This document shows, piece after piece, positions 35,332 to 46,593 of a DNA stretch of 64,000 nucleotides. How positions within the stretch are numbered: position 1 is the stretch's first letter; each line of letters starts with the position of its first letter. Source of the DNA: Nicotiana tabacum. Taxonomy: Eukaryota; Streptophyta; Magnoliopsida; Solanales; Solanaceae. The notes beneath the pieces are model-generated. The model was not told the origin of the DNA. It searched no databases and saw only the letters and a list, made by a program, of their open reading frames with translations. The DNA is taken from NCBI RefSeq assembly GCF_000715075.1, contig NC_134102.1:103903501-103967500 (forward strand). The letters run 5' to 3'. The translations under genes and the position numbers were made by a program.

Positions 35332-35590
35332 CTCAATCCGTCTCAAATTATCTGTCGTGTTTTTCTTTTACACGCCCCTTAAGAAAATATTTATCCTTAT
35401 TTATGTCTTAGATATAATATTTCTTCATTTAATACTTACTCATAATTAAGATATTTGTCGTCTACCAGAATAATTAATATTAAGAGTAGAATAGAAAAAG
35501 AATAATTAATTTACACTTGAACTTCTAAAATGACAAATAATTTAAAATAATTATTTTTAAAAATTACAATAAATAATTTAAGACAATTCC
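35332..35590. mobile_element. Stowaway-like miniature element in the sHSP unit 3 flank
   Basis: Opens TCAATCCGTCTCAAATTATC and closes with the imperfect inverse ...ATTTAAGACAATTCC. It is AT-rich inside and has TA on both sides. CCGTCTCAAATTAT-type termini are typical of Tc1/mariner-derived MITEs. The paralogous stretch at 63815-63900 lacks this block between GGTATxGCTxATA and AATTCCTAATTTTCACC, which acts as an empty site. Confidence 0.65.
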
Positions 35591-36452
35591 TAATTTTCAC
35601 CATGTCTATGAGGATTTAAAGAGATTGTATATCTCTTGAGACAACGTTGATCTATCTTTTTCCCGTTTATCATGTTCGCTCACCATAACTGCACCCTATA
35701 CATCTGTATAGATAAAGGGTGATGCAAGACACGATTAAATCATTGACATTGACATTCTATATTCTCTCATTTTATCTAAACGCTTGCTGTACCTTTTGTC
35801 GAGTGTGATCGTTGTTGCTCTGTGAATAGTCTGTTTAATTATAAATCTATGCATTAGAAAAGAAACACAGAGTTTGAACAGTAGAAGTACTAACAATCTT
35901 CTCGTTTAATCCTGAATCTACGCATTAGAACAAAAAGGAAGACAAAAAAATGTGATTGAATCTTGAGAACCAACAGCAGGAGCTTAATTAATTGGCTACA
36001 TATATTCAGGCACAAAAACTTGGGACTAAGTTTGGATTTGGTCACGATCTATTCACGGACTGAACAAGGCCAAATATGCAATACTCATTACCAATATGGA
36101 CGACGAGGATTCATGCGTTTATCGCATATATTTCTTCTATCTTGTTAAAATCTACGATATTCATAAGGTGTGCTCTCGGGATAATTCAAGATTGATTTTG
36201 CCAAATCTTGAAAAAAAATCTGTCACACGTTCGATAAAGGCCTGAATTCAGATATGGAAAAGCACTCGATACATTGATGCCAATCGAAGAAACAAAACTG
36301 GATACTAGAACACCTACACATTTAGTTCTTCCTCACATTTCATCATAATCCATAAAACATTGAAAATATAAAGACACAGGAAAAGATCAAAACAGAGCAC
36401 TTCCCATTCCCGTGACCACAAAACAGAGTGACAAAATAACTACTTCAATATC
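35591..36452 (-). other. 3' flank and 3' UTR of sHSP unit 3
   Basis: Positions 35590-35710 match 63865-64000, and 36095-36452 match the 3' flanks of units 1 and 2. No coding signal of its own. It is the duplicated context that links the sHSP units. Confidence 0.7.
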
Positions 36453-36926
36453 TTATGCAATTTTAACCTCGATAGTTTTGGGTTTCTTAGGCTCAGGGGG
36501 AGGCAACTTCTGGATAGTGACAGTCAAAACCCCATCTTGACAAACAGCAGAAATGGCATCAATATTCGCATTCTCCGGCAGAGTAAACTTCCTCATGAAT
36601 TTCCCAACCCTTCTCTCCATTCTGATATACTTTGTCCCTTCTTTCTCTTCTTCTCTCTTCCTTTCTCCGCTTATCAGCAGCACATTATCATCTTCCACCT
36701 GCACTTTGATATCTCCAGATTTCAACCCCGGCATGTCCACAACGAAAACGTAGGAATTTGTGTATTCCTTCACGTCCGCTGGTGTTGCAGCCATGGCTTT
36801 AGCATCACGTACATAGTTCCTCGATGGGGCGTTGACGGGCTTGTCGGAATCTTCACCGGCGGCGTTCATAAGGTGCTGGAGAGTGTGGAAGAGTGGTGCG
36901 TCAATACCCATTAGCCTGAAATCCAT
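36453..36926 (-). CDS. HSP17-CII: Cytosolic class II small heat-shock protein, 157 aa (unit 3)
   Basis: An intact intronless frame, paralogous to 25705-26178. I choose the ATG at 36926 ([20 protein letters not shown]), which aligns with the other copy; an upstream in-frame extension would need a TTG start. The domains are the same: class II linker [15 protein letters not shown], alpha-crystallin core with [22 protein letters not shown] box, and C-terminal TIEVKIA with the I-x-V anchor. Differences from unit 2 are scattered and mostly conservative (for example [10 protein letters not shown] against [10 protein letters not shown], and RRVGKF against RRIGKF), suggesting both remain under constraint. 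It acts as an ATP-independent chaperone forming oligomers in the cytosol. Its promoter keeps a perfect three-unit heat-shock element. Confidence 0.95.
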   Translation of the reverse strand: MDFRLMGIDAPLFHTLQHLMNAAGEDSDKPVNAPSRNYVRDAKAMAATPADVKEYTNSYVFVVDMPGLKSGDIKVQVEDDNVLLISGERKREEEKEGTKYIRMERRVGKFMRKFTLPENANIDAISAVCQDGVLTVTIQKLPPPEPKKPKTIEVKIA

Positions 36927-37044
36927 CTTCCTCTTCTTGATTTGACTTGGTTTCAATGATCTTGAGGTATCTTTGGATGTGGGAGTTTTTTGCTTTTGTG
37001 AGTTTTAGCTTTGGATTGCGGAAGATGCTGCGGGAAGATGTGAT

Positions 37045-37077
37045 GATTATATAGCGTAAACATAGAAGCTTCTGGAA
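37045..37077 (-). promoter_or_regulatory. TATA box and perfect heat-shock element of sHSP unit 3
   Basis: On the minus strand TTC-CA-GAA-GC-TTC (complement of 37065-37077) is a perfect three-unit heat-shock element, immediately upstream of a TATATAATC box (37045-37054). The TATA box lies about 120 bases before the ATG, giving a leader of roughly 90 bases, the usual kind for plant sHSP mRNAs. More half-sites (TTCTAG, GTAGAAC) lie at 37150-37175. Confidence 0.8.
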
Positions 37078-37259
37078 AGAAATGGAAGTAGAAGGTGACA
37101 TATTTCTAGGAGCTTCGCCTTCAATTATGTTCCTTACATTGTCCATGTTCTACAAGAACACTTGTCTAGAACTTTGTCGATTCTTCCCATATAAGATATG
37201 GTCCCCTATTTTCCTTTTTTCTTTTGGGGTCTAAGGTGTGGTCCCCTACACAGTTTTGG

Positions 37260-37800
37260 CATGTTGTATGACCACGTAATTATTCGGTGAGCATGTAATT
37301 AAGTGTAATTAAGGGAGTGTAATTACACACATTAGTTTTTGAATCTCTTTTCTTTTCTTTTTAATTTACTTTTTAATTACATTCTTTATTTTTTATTTCC
37401 TTATTTCTCATTTTCCAACCTTTACTTCACGTGTTTATACATAATTTCTCATATTTTATTTTTTTCTTAATTATTTTTCTTTATTTTTTTAATTACACTT
37501 AGCTATATTATTATTCTAATTTTTTTAAAAACTTATACTCCATAATCTTAGAAAGAATAAGTCATCCACAAACTTAACTATAATAAGTGATGTCATTAAA
37601 GTTGAACTTTGTCATTGGATGAGGTTATATGCAAACTTAATTATGTTAAAATGATAGATTACTTTTTAATATTTAAATAATATTTTTATTTTTCAACCTT
37701 TATTTTTTGTGACTCCGTATAATTGCTCATTTTTTTCATTATCTTTACTTAACATAATTGTGCTATTATTGTACTTTTAAAACTACTCCTCCTAATATTA
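37260..37800. repeat. AT-rich, MITE-like DNA left of element C
   Basis: Contains repeated GTAATTA / GTAATTACAC motifs (37277-37335) and long T-rich stretches, with no coding signal. Similar motifs recur right of element C (63640-63770) in inverse order, and a block containing AGTGATGTCATTAAAG occurs on both sides (about 37586 and 63078). This may be one AT-rich DNA element, or a repeated sequence, into which C inserted. Confidence 0.4.
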
Positions 37801-37805
37801 GAAAT
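37801..37805. repeat. Target site duplication of element C, left copy
   Basis: GAAAT just before the 5' LTR; the same five bases follow the 3' LTR at 63042-63046, 25 kb away. Confidence 0.85.
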
Positions 37806-40184
37806 TATAAAGACCTGGCCGGTCGTTATGAATACTTTAACCCCGATCCCCTAAATTATATCTCCTCAATGCTATATCGTGGTGTTGTTACTTACCGGGG
37901 TGTTTGATTTTTGGATTCGGAGTGAAATGTGATACATAGTTCCTAAGTTAAAGGCTTAAGTTGAAAAGGTTGACCGGATGTTGACTTATATGTACACGAC
38001 CCTGAAATAGAGTTTTGATAATTTTAATAGCTCTGTATGGTGAATTTGGACTTAGGAGTGTGTACAAAAAATTATTTGGAAGTCCGTAGTTAAATTATAC
38101 TTGAAATGGCGAAAATAAGAAATTTAAGTTAGAAGTTTGACCGGGCAACTTTTTGATATCGGGGTTGGAATCTGATTTTGAAAATTTGAATAGGTCTGTT
38201 ATGTCATTTATGACTTGTGTGCAAAATTTGAGGTCAATCGGATTTGATTTGATAGATTTCGGCATGGTATGTAGAAGTTGGAATTTCTTAGTTTCATTAG
38301 CCTTCAAGTGAGGTATGATTCTTATTTTTAGCATTGTTTGATGTGATTTGAGGCTTCGACTAAGTTCGTGTGATGTTTTAAGACTTGTTGGTGTATTGGT
38401 TGAGGTCCTCGGGTGAGTTTCGGATGGTTAACAAATTAAATTTTGGACTCTGAACCCAGTTGGAATTTTTCTGATGCACTGTCTGGTTTCCTTCTATGCG
38501 ATCACGTAGGCTTAGCTGGGTAGAGTAGAATTTTTCTCTACGCGATCGCGAGAATGGGGTTGCAATCGCCTAGCTTGGACGCCAGTGCATCGCGAACGCG
38601 TGAGGCATGTCGCGTTCGCGTAGAGTATAAGAGTCAGAAGCTGGGCCACACGTTTTGTTCTTCACGATCACGTAGGTTTGTGGAGACTGTGCTTTGTGAT
38701 CGCGTTGGAGTTTTCCTGATCGCGTAGGGTTATTTTGGCAGCGAAAAATTTTGTGCTTCGCGATCGCGTAGAAGAAATGACTGGGTAGAGAGTTTAAGTT
38801 GTGAAAATGAGACTTCGTCAGATTTTTTATTTTTACCGATTTGGAGCTTGATGAGAGGTGATTTTCGGGAAACTTTCAAAGAAAACAACGGGATAAGTAT
38901 CCTTAAATCAATTTTGGTCAAATTACCTGAATCTATTGCTAGTTTTAGCATTTAAAAATTTGAGGGTCGGGTTGATGTTGGAATTTAGTAATTTTGGTAT
39001 GGTTGGACTCGTGGTTGAATGTGCGTTCATATTTTATAACTTTTATCGTGTTCCGAGATATGGGCCCCACAGGCGATTTTTGAGTTAAATTTCGGATTTT
39101 TGCTGGAAAATTAGTATTTTCATATGGAATTAATTTCAATAATTTGTATTGACTAAATAAAATTAATTGCGACTAGATACGAGGTTTTCAGAGGCCAATT
39201 CGCGAGGCAAAGGTATAGCGGAGTAAAGAATTACATGGTTCAAAGTAAGTGACTTGTCTGACCTTGTGTGAGGGAAATTCCCCTTAGGATTGGTATTATT
39301 ATGAAAATTCTGATGTGTAAAAAGCTGTGTACGTGAGGTGACGAGTGTGTACAAGGGCTAAATGTGAAAAATTCTTGTTTCAAATTGTGTAGATCTCTGT
39401 CACATAATTAAATTATTTTATCTTGTTCTACTCATCATCATTGGTCTGTTTTTATATCTTAAATTTGCCTTACCTTTTCCTTCTAATTGTTTTAGTTGTT
39501 TAGTTGAAGCTTTGTTTCTTTTATTCTACGCTCATTATTTGAAAGTTGGATTTTTTAATTGAATTATTATTAATATGAAGTATTTGACATTTAAAATTTG
39601 GTATTGAGGCAAAGTGTTAAATGTCTGAAATATTATTTTTGGTTGAGTTATTCACTCTCGAATATTTTGTTGAGATATTTTTTGTATACATTGTGATTGA
39701 ACCGTGAGCTCATTATTGTGAAAAGTAATGTTGTTATTGATTTATTTGGTAAGTTGAAATAATTGAGAACTTGAGGTGTGAATTATGATATATTATGATA
39801 TTGATACGTATGCGATGGTATAAAGTCTGGAGTTGAAACGCATGCGGTGAGATAAGGGAGGCTTGATACGCGTGTCTAGTAGGGGAACTACTAGAAACCA
39901 TGCGGTGTGATAAGGGTGGCTAAAACGCGGGATGCTATTTCGGAAAAAAATAATTTCTTTAAAACTAAATGTGAAGGAAAAGAAATATTGTGAATTTATT
40001 TATGATTTGGGACTACGAGGCGGTACCTCGGGAGTCCCTTGTTGATATTTTTTTTCTCATTGGTGTACTTGTCTTGATTGTTTGGTTTTCCCTAAATATG
40101 TAAATTCATGTTTTCTTTCGTGATGTATTATTTGCCCTTACTCTATGTAGTTAAATTGTGACATACTCCTTATTCGATTCAGTT

Positions 40185-40217
<33 letters not shown>

Positions 40218-40613
40218 TGTTAAATTGTTCGCCTTGTCTTTTATTAGTTTCGATAGGGCCCTGACTTGACCTCATCACTACTTTACCGAGGTTAGGCTTG
40301 ACACTTATTGGGTACTGCTGTGGTGTACTCATACTACGCTTCTGTACATCTTTTTGTGTAGATCCAGGTACTTCCTACTAGACCAGGTATCAGTGAGCTA
40401 GTCTGTATGCAGAGACTTCTAGGTATCAGTGAGATACTTCCTATCCAGGTTTTGGGAGTTGCAATTATTTCAATCGCATTTTTTTTTATATATCATGTGT
40501 TGAGATTGAAGTTCAGTTTTATATTCAATTATTCCGCAAATTGTTAAGCTTACCTAGTCTTAGAGATTATGTGCCATCACAACATCCTACTGAGGGAAAT
40601 TAGGGTCGTGACA
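37806..40613 (+). repeat. 5' LTR of element C
   Basis: Starts TATAAAGACC, where the 3' LTR has TGTAATGACC (the terminal TG has become TA), and ends ...GTCGTGACA. A cluster of CGCGATCGCG-like motifs lies at 38500-38770. An ATT trinucleotide run is at 40187-40216. Confidence 0.85.
40187..40216. repeat. (ATT)n microsatellite in the C 5' LTR
   Basis: About ten uninterrupted ATT units. The 3' LTR has only a short version near 62540. Confidence 0.9.
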
Positions 40614-40616
40614 AGT

Positions 40617-40628
40617 TGGTATAAAAGC
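40617..40628 (+). promoter_or_regulatory. Primer-binding site of element C (mutated initiator-Met type)
   Basis: TGGTATAAAAGC, three bases after the LTR; it differs at two positions from the TGGTATCAGAGC seen in elements E and F. Confidence 0.75.
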
Positions 40629-40815
40629 TCTAGGTTCGTAGGTGTTATGGATCACAAGCAGGTTTAGTAGAGTCTCACGGATCAATACGAAGACGTTTTT
40701 ACTTATCTTCGGGAGGCTATGAAACTGTTAGAAAAAATGTTCACTTCTTTGATTCCTTATCATGCGCATTTTTGACTTCAAAGTTCTAAATCATTGTCTT
40801 TTTATTTTCTCACAG

Positions 40816-42130
40816 ATGGTGAGGACACGGACAACTGGATCTGATTATCAGACACCCACACCCATTATTGGAGTCACAAGAGTCCGGGGCAGAGGCCAAG
40901 CCAGAGGCCGAGAAAGACCACGTGGTGCATCCAGAGCACCTGCACGAGTTGCTGCAGAGGAGCCACCAGTAGCTCTAGTTGGAGAGCATGCACCTGAGAC
41001 GCTTGTTACTATCCCTGCACTTCAGGAGACCCTTGCCCAGTGTTTGAGTATTTTTGGCACTCTAGCTCAGGCATGGTTGATTCCACTTGCTCCTGCCACA
41101 TCTCAGGCCGGGGGAGTAGAAAACACTCCTGCTGCCCATACCCTAGAGCCACGGGTCCAGGTTGACCATGCCCCAGAGGTTATACCAGTACAACCAGTTG
41201 TCCCAGTTTGGCCAGAGGTTAGGGTAGCCGTTTCTGAGGGGGAGCGGCTCAGACTTGAGAGGTACAAGAAGTACCACCCTCCCACTTTTAGCGGTTTGGC
41301 TTCAGAGGATGCTCAGGGTTTTCTTGAGGAATGTCACTATATCCTCCATGCTATAAGTATTGAGGATTCTAGTGGGGTTACTTTTACTATATTCTAGCTT
41401 AAGGGAGCGACGTATCAGTGGTGGCGAGCATATGAGTTGGGTAATCCAGCAGAGGCAGCGTCACTCACTTGGATTCAGTTCTCTGATATGTTCTTGGGAG
41501 AGTTTGTTACCCAGAGTCTTAGAGATGCATGGTGCGTAGAATTTAAGCAGTTGCGACAGGGCTCTATGACAGTATCAGAGTATGCAGTCCAGTCCAGTGA
41601 TTTATCCAGGCATGCACCATCTTTTGTTGCTACTATTAGAGAGCGTGTCCGTCCATTTATTGAGGTGCTCTACCCTAGTATTAGATTCAGTATGGCCCGA
41701 GAGCTGAAGATGGATATCGCATACCAGCAAGTGGTGGAAATTGATATGAGATTGTAGGGTATATGGACCCAGGAGAGAGAAGAGAGGGAAGCTAAGAGGC
41801 CCGAGATTCTGGCACATATAACAGTTTTCGTGCCACAACTGCAGCCCGTCATGGTATAAGTTATGCGAGTCGTCCTATTCATTCAGCACTCTCAGCTTCC
41901 AGCGGTATTCCTGCTACTTCCAGATCTCAGGTTGTCTATTATGCACCGCCAGTATCTACTGTACCTCATGTACAGGGTGCTTTCAGCGGTCACTCCAACC
42001 AATCAGGCTCGAGCCACTCTCAGCAGCCACGTCTTCCGAGGGCTTGTTTTGAGTGTGGTGACACTCGTCATATAATGAGGGATTGCCCTAGACATAGGAG
42101 GGGTGCACCTCCACATATTTCTTAGGCCCC
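40816..42130 (+). pseudogene. gag of element C, with internal stops
   Basis: The start is the ATG at 40816 (MVRTRTTGSDYQTP), where the family normally begins. The N-terminus is basic and glycine/arginine-rich, and then comes the capsid-like retrotransposon gag domain (QWWRAYELGNPAEAASLTW, DAWCVEFKQLRQGSMTVSEY). The zinc knuckle CFECGDTRHIMRDC (C-x2-C-x4-H-x4-C) is near 42050-42090. Stops at 41395 and 41755 plus a frame change around 41860 mean no full-length product. Gag would package element RNA in virus-like particles. Confidence 0.8.
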
Positions 42131-42720
42131 AGCTATTCCACAGGGTCCTCAGGCTTCTCAGGCCATGATTACTGCATCAGTTTCCATTCCACCTGCACAG
42201 CCAGCTAGAGGTGGAGATCGGACAAGTAGAGGTCGCCCTAGAGGGAGAGGCCAAGCCATATATTATGCCCTTCCTGCCAGGACGGAGGCAGTTGCATCCG
42301 ATTATGTTATCACATGTATTGGTCTGGTCTGTCATAGAGATGCATTAGTATGATTTGATCCAGGCTCCACTTATTCTTATGTGTTATCTTATTTTACCAC
42401 GTATTTGGGCATATCCCGTGATTCTTTGAGTTCTTCTATTTATGTATCTACACCCGTGGGTGATGTATTATTGTTGACCGCGTGCATTAGTCATGTTTGA
42501 TTGTTATCAGTGGTTTTGAGACCAGAGCTGATTCATTATTACTCAGTATGGTGGATTTCGATATTATTTTGGGCATGGACTGGTTGTCTCCCTATCAAAC
42601 TATCCTTGATTGTTACACCAAGACGGTGACGTTAGCTATGCCAGGTCTACCGCAGCTAGAGTGGAGAGGTACTTTAGATTATGTTCCTAGCAGGGTTGTT
42701 TCATTTCTTAAGGATTAACA
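42131..42720 (+). pseudogene. Protease region of element C, broken
   Basis: The aspartic-protease site reads FDPGSTYSYV near 42355-42385, just after an in-frame stop. Downstream, DIILGMDWLSPYQTILDC (from 42497) is the usual second half. A frame change separates the two. The frame then stops at 42716, before RT. Confidence 0.75.
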
Positions 42721-42721
42721 A

Positions 42722-43316
42722 ATGGTTGAGAAGGGGTGTGATGCGTATCTGGTCTATGTGAGAGATGTTAGTGTTGATACTCCTACCATGGAGTCAGTTT
42801 CGGTAGTAAGGGATTTTCGAGATGTATTTCCAACAGATCTTTCGAGTATGCCACCTGACAAGGATATTGATTTGTTACCAGACACTCAGTCCATTCCTAT
42901 TCCACCCTATCGTATGGTCCCGACAAAATTGAAGGAATTAAGAGAGCAGTTACAGGAGTTGCTTGATAAGGGTTTTGTTCGGCCCAATGTATGGGCTTGG
43001 GGTGCTCCTGTCTTATTTGTGAAGAAGAAGGATGGCTCCATGCGGATGTGTATTAATTACCGCCAATTGAACAAGGTTACAGTGAAGAACAGGTACATAT
43101 TTACAGTGAAGGATGACCTATTTGATCAGCTTCAGGGTGTTAGAGTGTTCTCTAAGATCGACTTACATTTAGGTTATCATTAGTTGAAGATTCGGGAGCC
43201 AGATATCCCGAAGACTACTTTCAGGACTCAATACAGTCATTATGAGTTCCTTGTAATGTCATTTGGGCTCACCAACGCCCCAACAACATTTATGCATTTG
43301 ATAAACAATGTATTTT
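42722..43316 (+). pseudogene. Reverse transcriptase of element C, N-terminal part
   Basis: Recognisable RT text: [59 protein letters not shown], then (after a stop at 43183) [18 protein letters not shown]. The motif with the first catalytic Asp (KIDL) is present. The sequence is cut by the solo LTR at 43317 just before the catalytic FxDD box. Confidence 0.8.
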
Positions 43317-46300
43317 TGTGATGACTCAAAATGTCATCTTTAAAGTTGATAATTAATTCTGTATTCTAAGACTTCGAAAAGCACTATTTATCATTCCTAG
43401 ACTTGCGTGCGCAGTCTGTAAAATTTTTTGGAAAGTTTTTATTTAAAAAATAGATTAAAATGTGAATTAGAGCTTTAAAACTCAACTGAGTTGACTTTGA
43501 TCAACATTTTAAGCAAACAGACTCGGATCAGTATTTTGACAGTTTTGGTATGTCCGTATTGTGATTTGGGAGTTGGACGTATGCCCGGAATCAAATTCCG
43601 AGGTCCCTAGCCCGAGATATGAAATTTTGATGAAACATTAAAAGTTTAAGTTCAAATAGTGACCGGATGTCCAATTTTTTTGAAAATGACCCCGGAATAG
43701 AATTTTGATGATTCCAACAACTCCGTATGGTGAATTTGGACTTAGGAGCGTGATTGAAATTTTATTTGGACGTCCATAGTTAAATTAGGCTTGAAATTGC
43801 TAAAATAGGAATTTAAGTTTGGAAGTTTGACCGGGGAGTTGGCTTTTTGATATATGGCTCGGAATCCAGTTCCAAAATATTTCATAGCTCCGTTATGTTA
43901 TTTATGACTTGTGTGCAAAATTTTAGGTCAATCGGGGTTGATTTGATAGGTTTCGACATCAAATGTAGAAGTTGGAAATTCTAAGTTTCATTAAGCTTGA
44001 ATTTGAGCGTAATTCGTGGTTTCAGCGTCGTTTTAGGTGATTTGAGGTTTCAAATAAGTTCGTATGATGTTTTAGGACTTTTTAGTATATTTGGTTGAGT
44101 CCCGAGGGCCTCGAGTGAGTTTCGGATGGTTAACGGATCAAAAGTTGGACTTAAAAAGCTGTTGCAATATTTCCTTCTGCGGGATATTCTGGGCTGTGAT
44201 CGAGCCCAAGATCGAGCCCAGATATTGAGCCCAGAAATTGAGCCGAGGATTGAAGGCAAGGCTCGAGAGCCATGATCGAAGGAAGGCTCAAGAGCCATGA
44301 TCGAAGGCAAGGTTCGACGGCCATGATCGAAGGCAAGCTCGAAGGCCAGTGATCGAAGGTCACTGATCGAAGGCCATAAAGATCTATTCCATGATCGAAG
44401 GGCCAAACTCGATGCCATAATCGAGGCCATGACCTAAGTCCAGGCTCGAGCCTGTGATCGAAGCCACGATCGAGGCTTAGGCTCGAGGGCCATAGTCGAA
44501 GCCACGATCAAGGCCCATGGTCGAAGCCACGATCAAGGCCCATAGTCGAAGCCACGATCAAGGCCCATTCCGAAGGCTGCCTGCGCAGATTTATAAAAGA
44601 GGGCATTTGTCCCATTTGCCATTTTTGACGAACTTGAACTTGAGCATAAGCGATTTTTGATATATTTTTAAGGAAAACATTGGGGTAAGTGATTCTAACT
44701 TGGATTTGGTCAATATACACGAATATATCATTGTTTTCACCATTCAATTAGTGTTTTGAGATAGAAATTTGGGAAAATTTAAGAAATCTCATAGAAACGA
44801 ATTTTTGAGATTTCGGTGTCGATTCAGAGTCGGATTTGAGTGAAACTAGTATGGTTGGACTCGTAATTGAATGAGTTGTTGGATTTTGTAAGTTTTGCCG
44901 GATTTTGAGACATGGACCCCACTGGTAATTTTTGAGCTAATTTCGGACTTTATTGAAAAATATAATATTTTCCTATGAAATTGATTCCTATAATTTTTGT
45001 TGACTGTATCGAATTAATTATGACTAGATACGAGTCTATCGAAGTCAGAAAATCAAGGAAAAGCATAATACTTGGTTAAATTGGAGCAAGTCGAGGTAAG
45101 TGACTTGTCTAACCTTGTGTGGGGGAAATTTCCCCTAAGATTGGTATTGTTGTGATTATTGAAATGTGTTGAAAGTCATCTACACGAGGTGACGAGTGTG
45201 TACATAGGCTAAATATGAAAGATTATATTTTTAAATTATGTAGATCACTGTTGCGCATTTATTAAATTATTTTATCTTGTTATATTCTTCATTATTGATT
45301 TGAGATATATAATTTAAATGTGTTTGACCTTTTCCTACTAATTGTTTTACCTGTTTAGTTGAAACTTGGTTTCTTTTATATTGTGCATTATTTGAAGGTT
45401 GATTTTCTTTAAATTAAATATTATTAATATGAAGTATTTGATATTTTTAAATTCGATGTTAAACCAGTGTATTAAAGATTTTGAAATATGGTTTTCCTAA
45501 ATTATTTATTTCTGACTATTTTTGTAAGATTTTCGTACTCATTGTGATGGAGACGTGAGCTCTTTATTGTGTAAAAATATTATTGATGGTTTATTTTGGC
45601 ATGAGTCGTGAACTCTTTATTGTGAAAAAATATTATTGTTGAATTATTTTGGCAAGTTAAATTATTTGAGCACTTGAGGTGCAAATTATAATATATTGTG
45701 ATATTGATACGCATGCGGTGGTATAAGGTCTGAGTATTAAAACGCATGCAGTGAGATAAGGGTGGCTTGATACGCGTGGCTAGTAGGGGAAACTACTAGA
45801 AGTCATGCAGTGTTATAAGGATGGCTAAAACGCGGGATGCTATTTCGGGAAAAATATTTTCTTTAAAATAAAATTATGAAGGCTCCCGCGGTGAGATAAG
45901 AAAATGAAATATTGTGAATTTATTTATGATTTGGGACTACGAGGCGGTACCTCGGGAGTGCCCTTGTTGATATTGATTTATGGCTGTAGTTGCCAATGAT
46001 TATTTGTTGTGATTTTCTTAAGGTTGAAAGGAATTTTTGTTTGTTTTCACGAGATATTAATTGCCATTATTTTGTGTAATTAAATGGTGACCTGCTATTC
46101 GATTCATTTCCATTGTCATTTATTTTGTTATATTGTTAAACATTTTACCATGCTATTATTTTTTCCAGTAGGGCCTGACCTGACCTCGTCACTACTCTAC
46201 TGAGGTTATGCTTGGCACTTACTGGATACCGATGTGGTGTACTCATACTATGATTCTGCACATCTTTTTATGCAGATCCAGGTACTCTTTACCAGCCCCG

Positions 46301-46593
46301 ACTTTAATGAGTTACCTGTGCACGGAGACTTCGAGGTATATCTGCTAGCGTCCGCAGACTCCGGAGTCCCCTTCTATTATTATTATGTTGCTTCCTTATT
46401 TTTCTTTAGACCTTGATATATAGAGACATTGATGATACAATTCTTAGAAGCTTGCGACTTATTTCTACCGGGTTTTGGGAGTTGAAATTATTTGAATTGT
46501 AGTTTAATTATTTCAGATATTTATTATTATTTTGCATTTATAGGCTTACATAATCTTAAAGAATAGGTGCCATCACGACATCCTACGGAGGAA
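43317..46593 (+). mobile_element. Solo LTR inserted in the RT of element C
   Basis: Starts TGTGATGACTC. Its first 340 or so bases align with the start of the E LTR (minus strand from 60950), but its last third aligns with the C LTR (GATACGCATGCGGTGG, ACGCGTGGCTAGTAGGG, then CATCACGACATCCTACGG). It lacks the final bases of that LTR end. ATTTT before and ATTTC after (46594-46598) could be a target duplication with one mismatch. A GATCGAAGGC-type motif cluster lies at 44180-44580. No internal coding sequence. Confidence 0.7.
44180..44580. repeat. Cluster of GATCGAAGGC/ATCGAGGCC-like motifs
   Basis: About 20 copies of a degenerate 10-20 base motif such as CCATGATCGAAGGCAAG and CCACGATCAAGGCCCAT in about 400 bases, inside the solo LTR. 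Position within the LTR corresponds to the CpG-rich motif clusters of the other LTR families. Confidence 0.8.

Noticed and set aside
36537..36914. Plus-strand open frame of 125 codons opposite the sHSP
   Set aside because: It is the antisense shadow of the conserved sHSP coding region and has no family resemblance of its own.
36927..36956. N-terminal ten-residue extension of the unit 3 sHSP
   Set aside because: It would need a TTG start; the ATG at 36926 aligns with the start of the other copy and with the class II family.
44050..44747. Minus-strand frames with repeated SLPSIMAxEP-like peptide
   Set aside because: Translation of the GATCGAAGGC motif cluster in the solo LTR; it shows only the repeat period.
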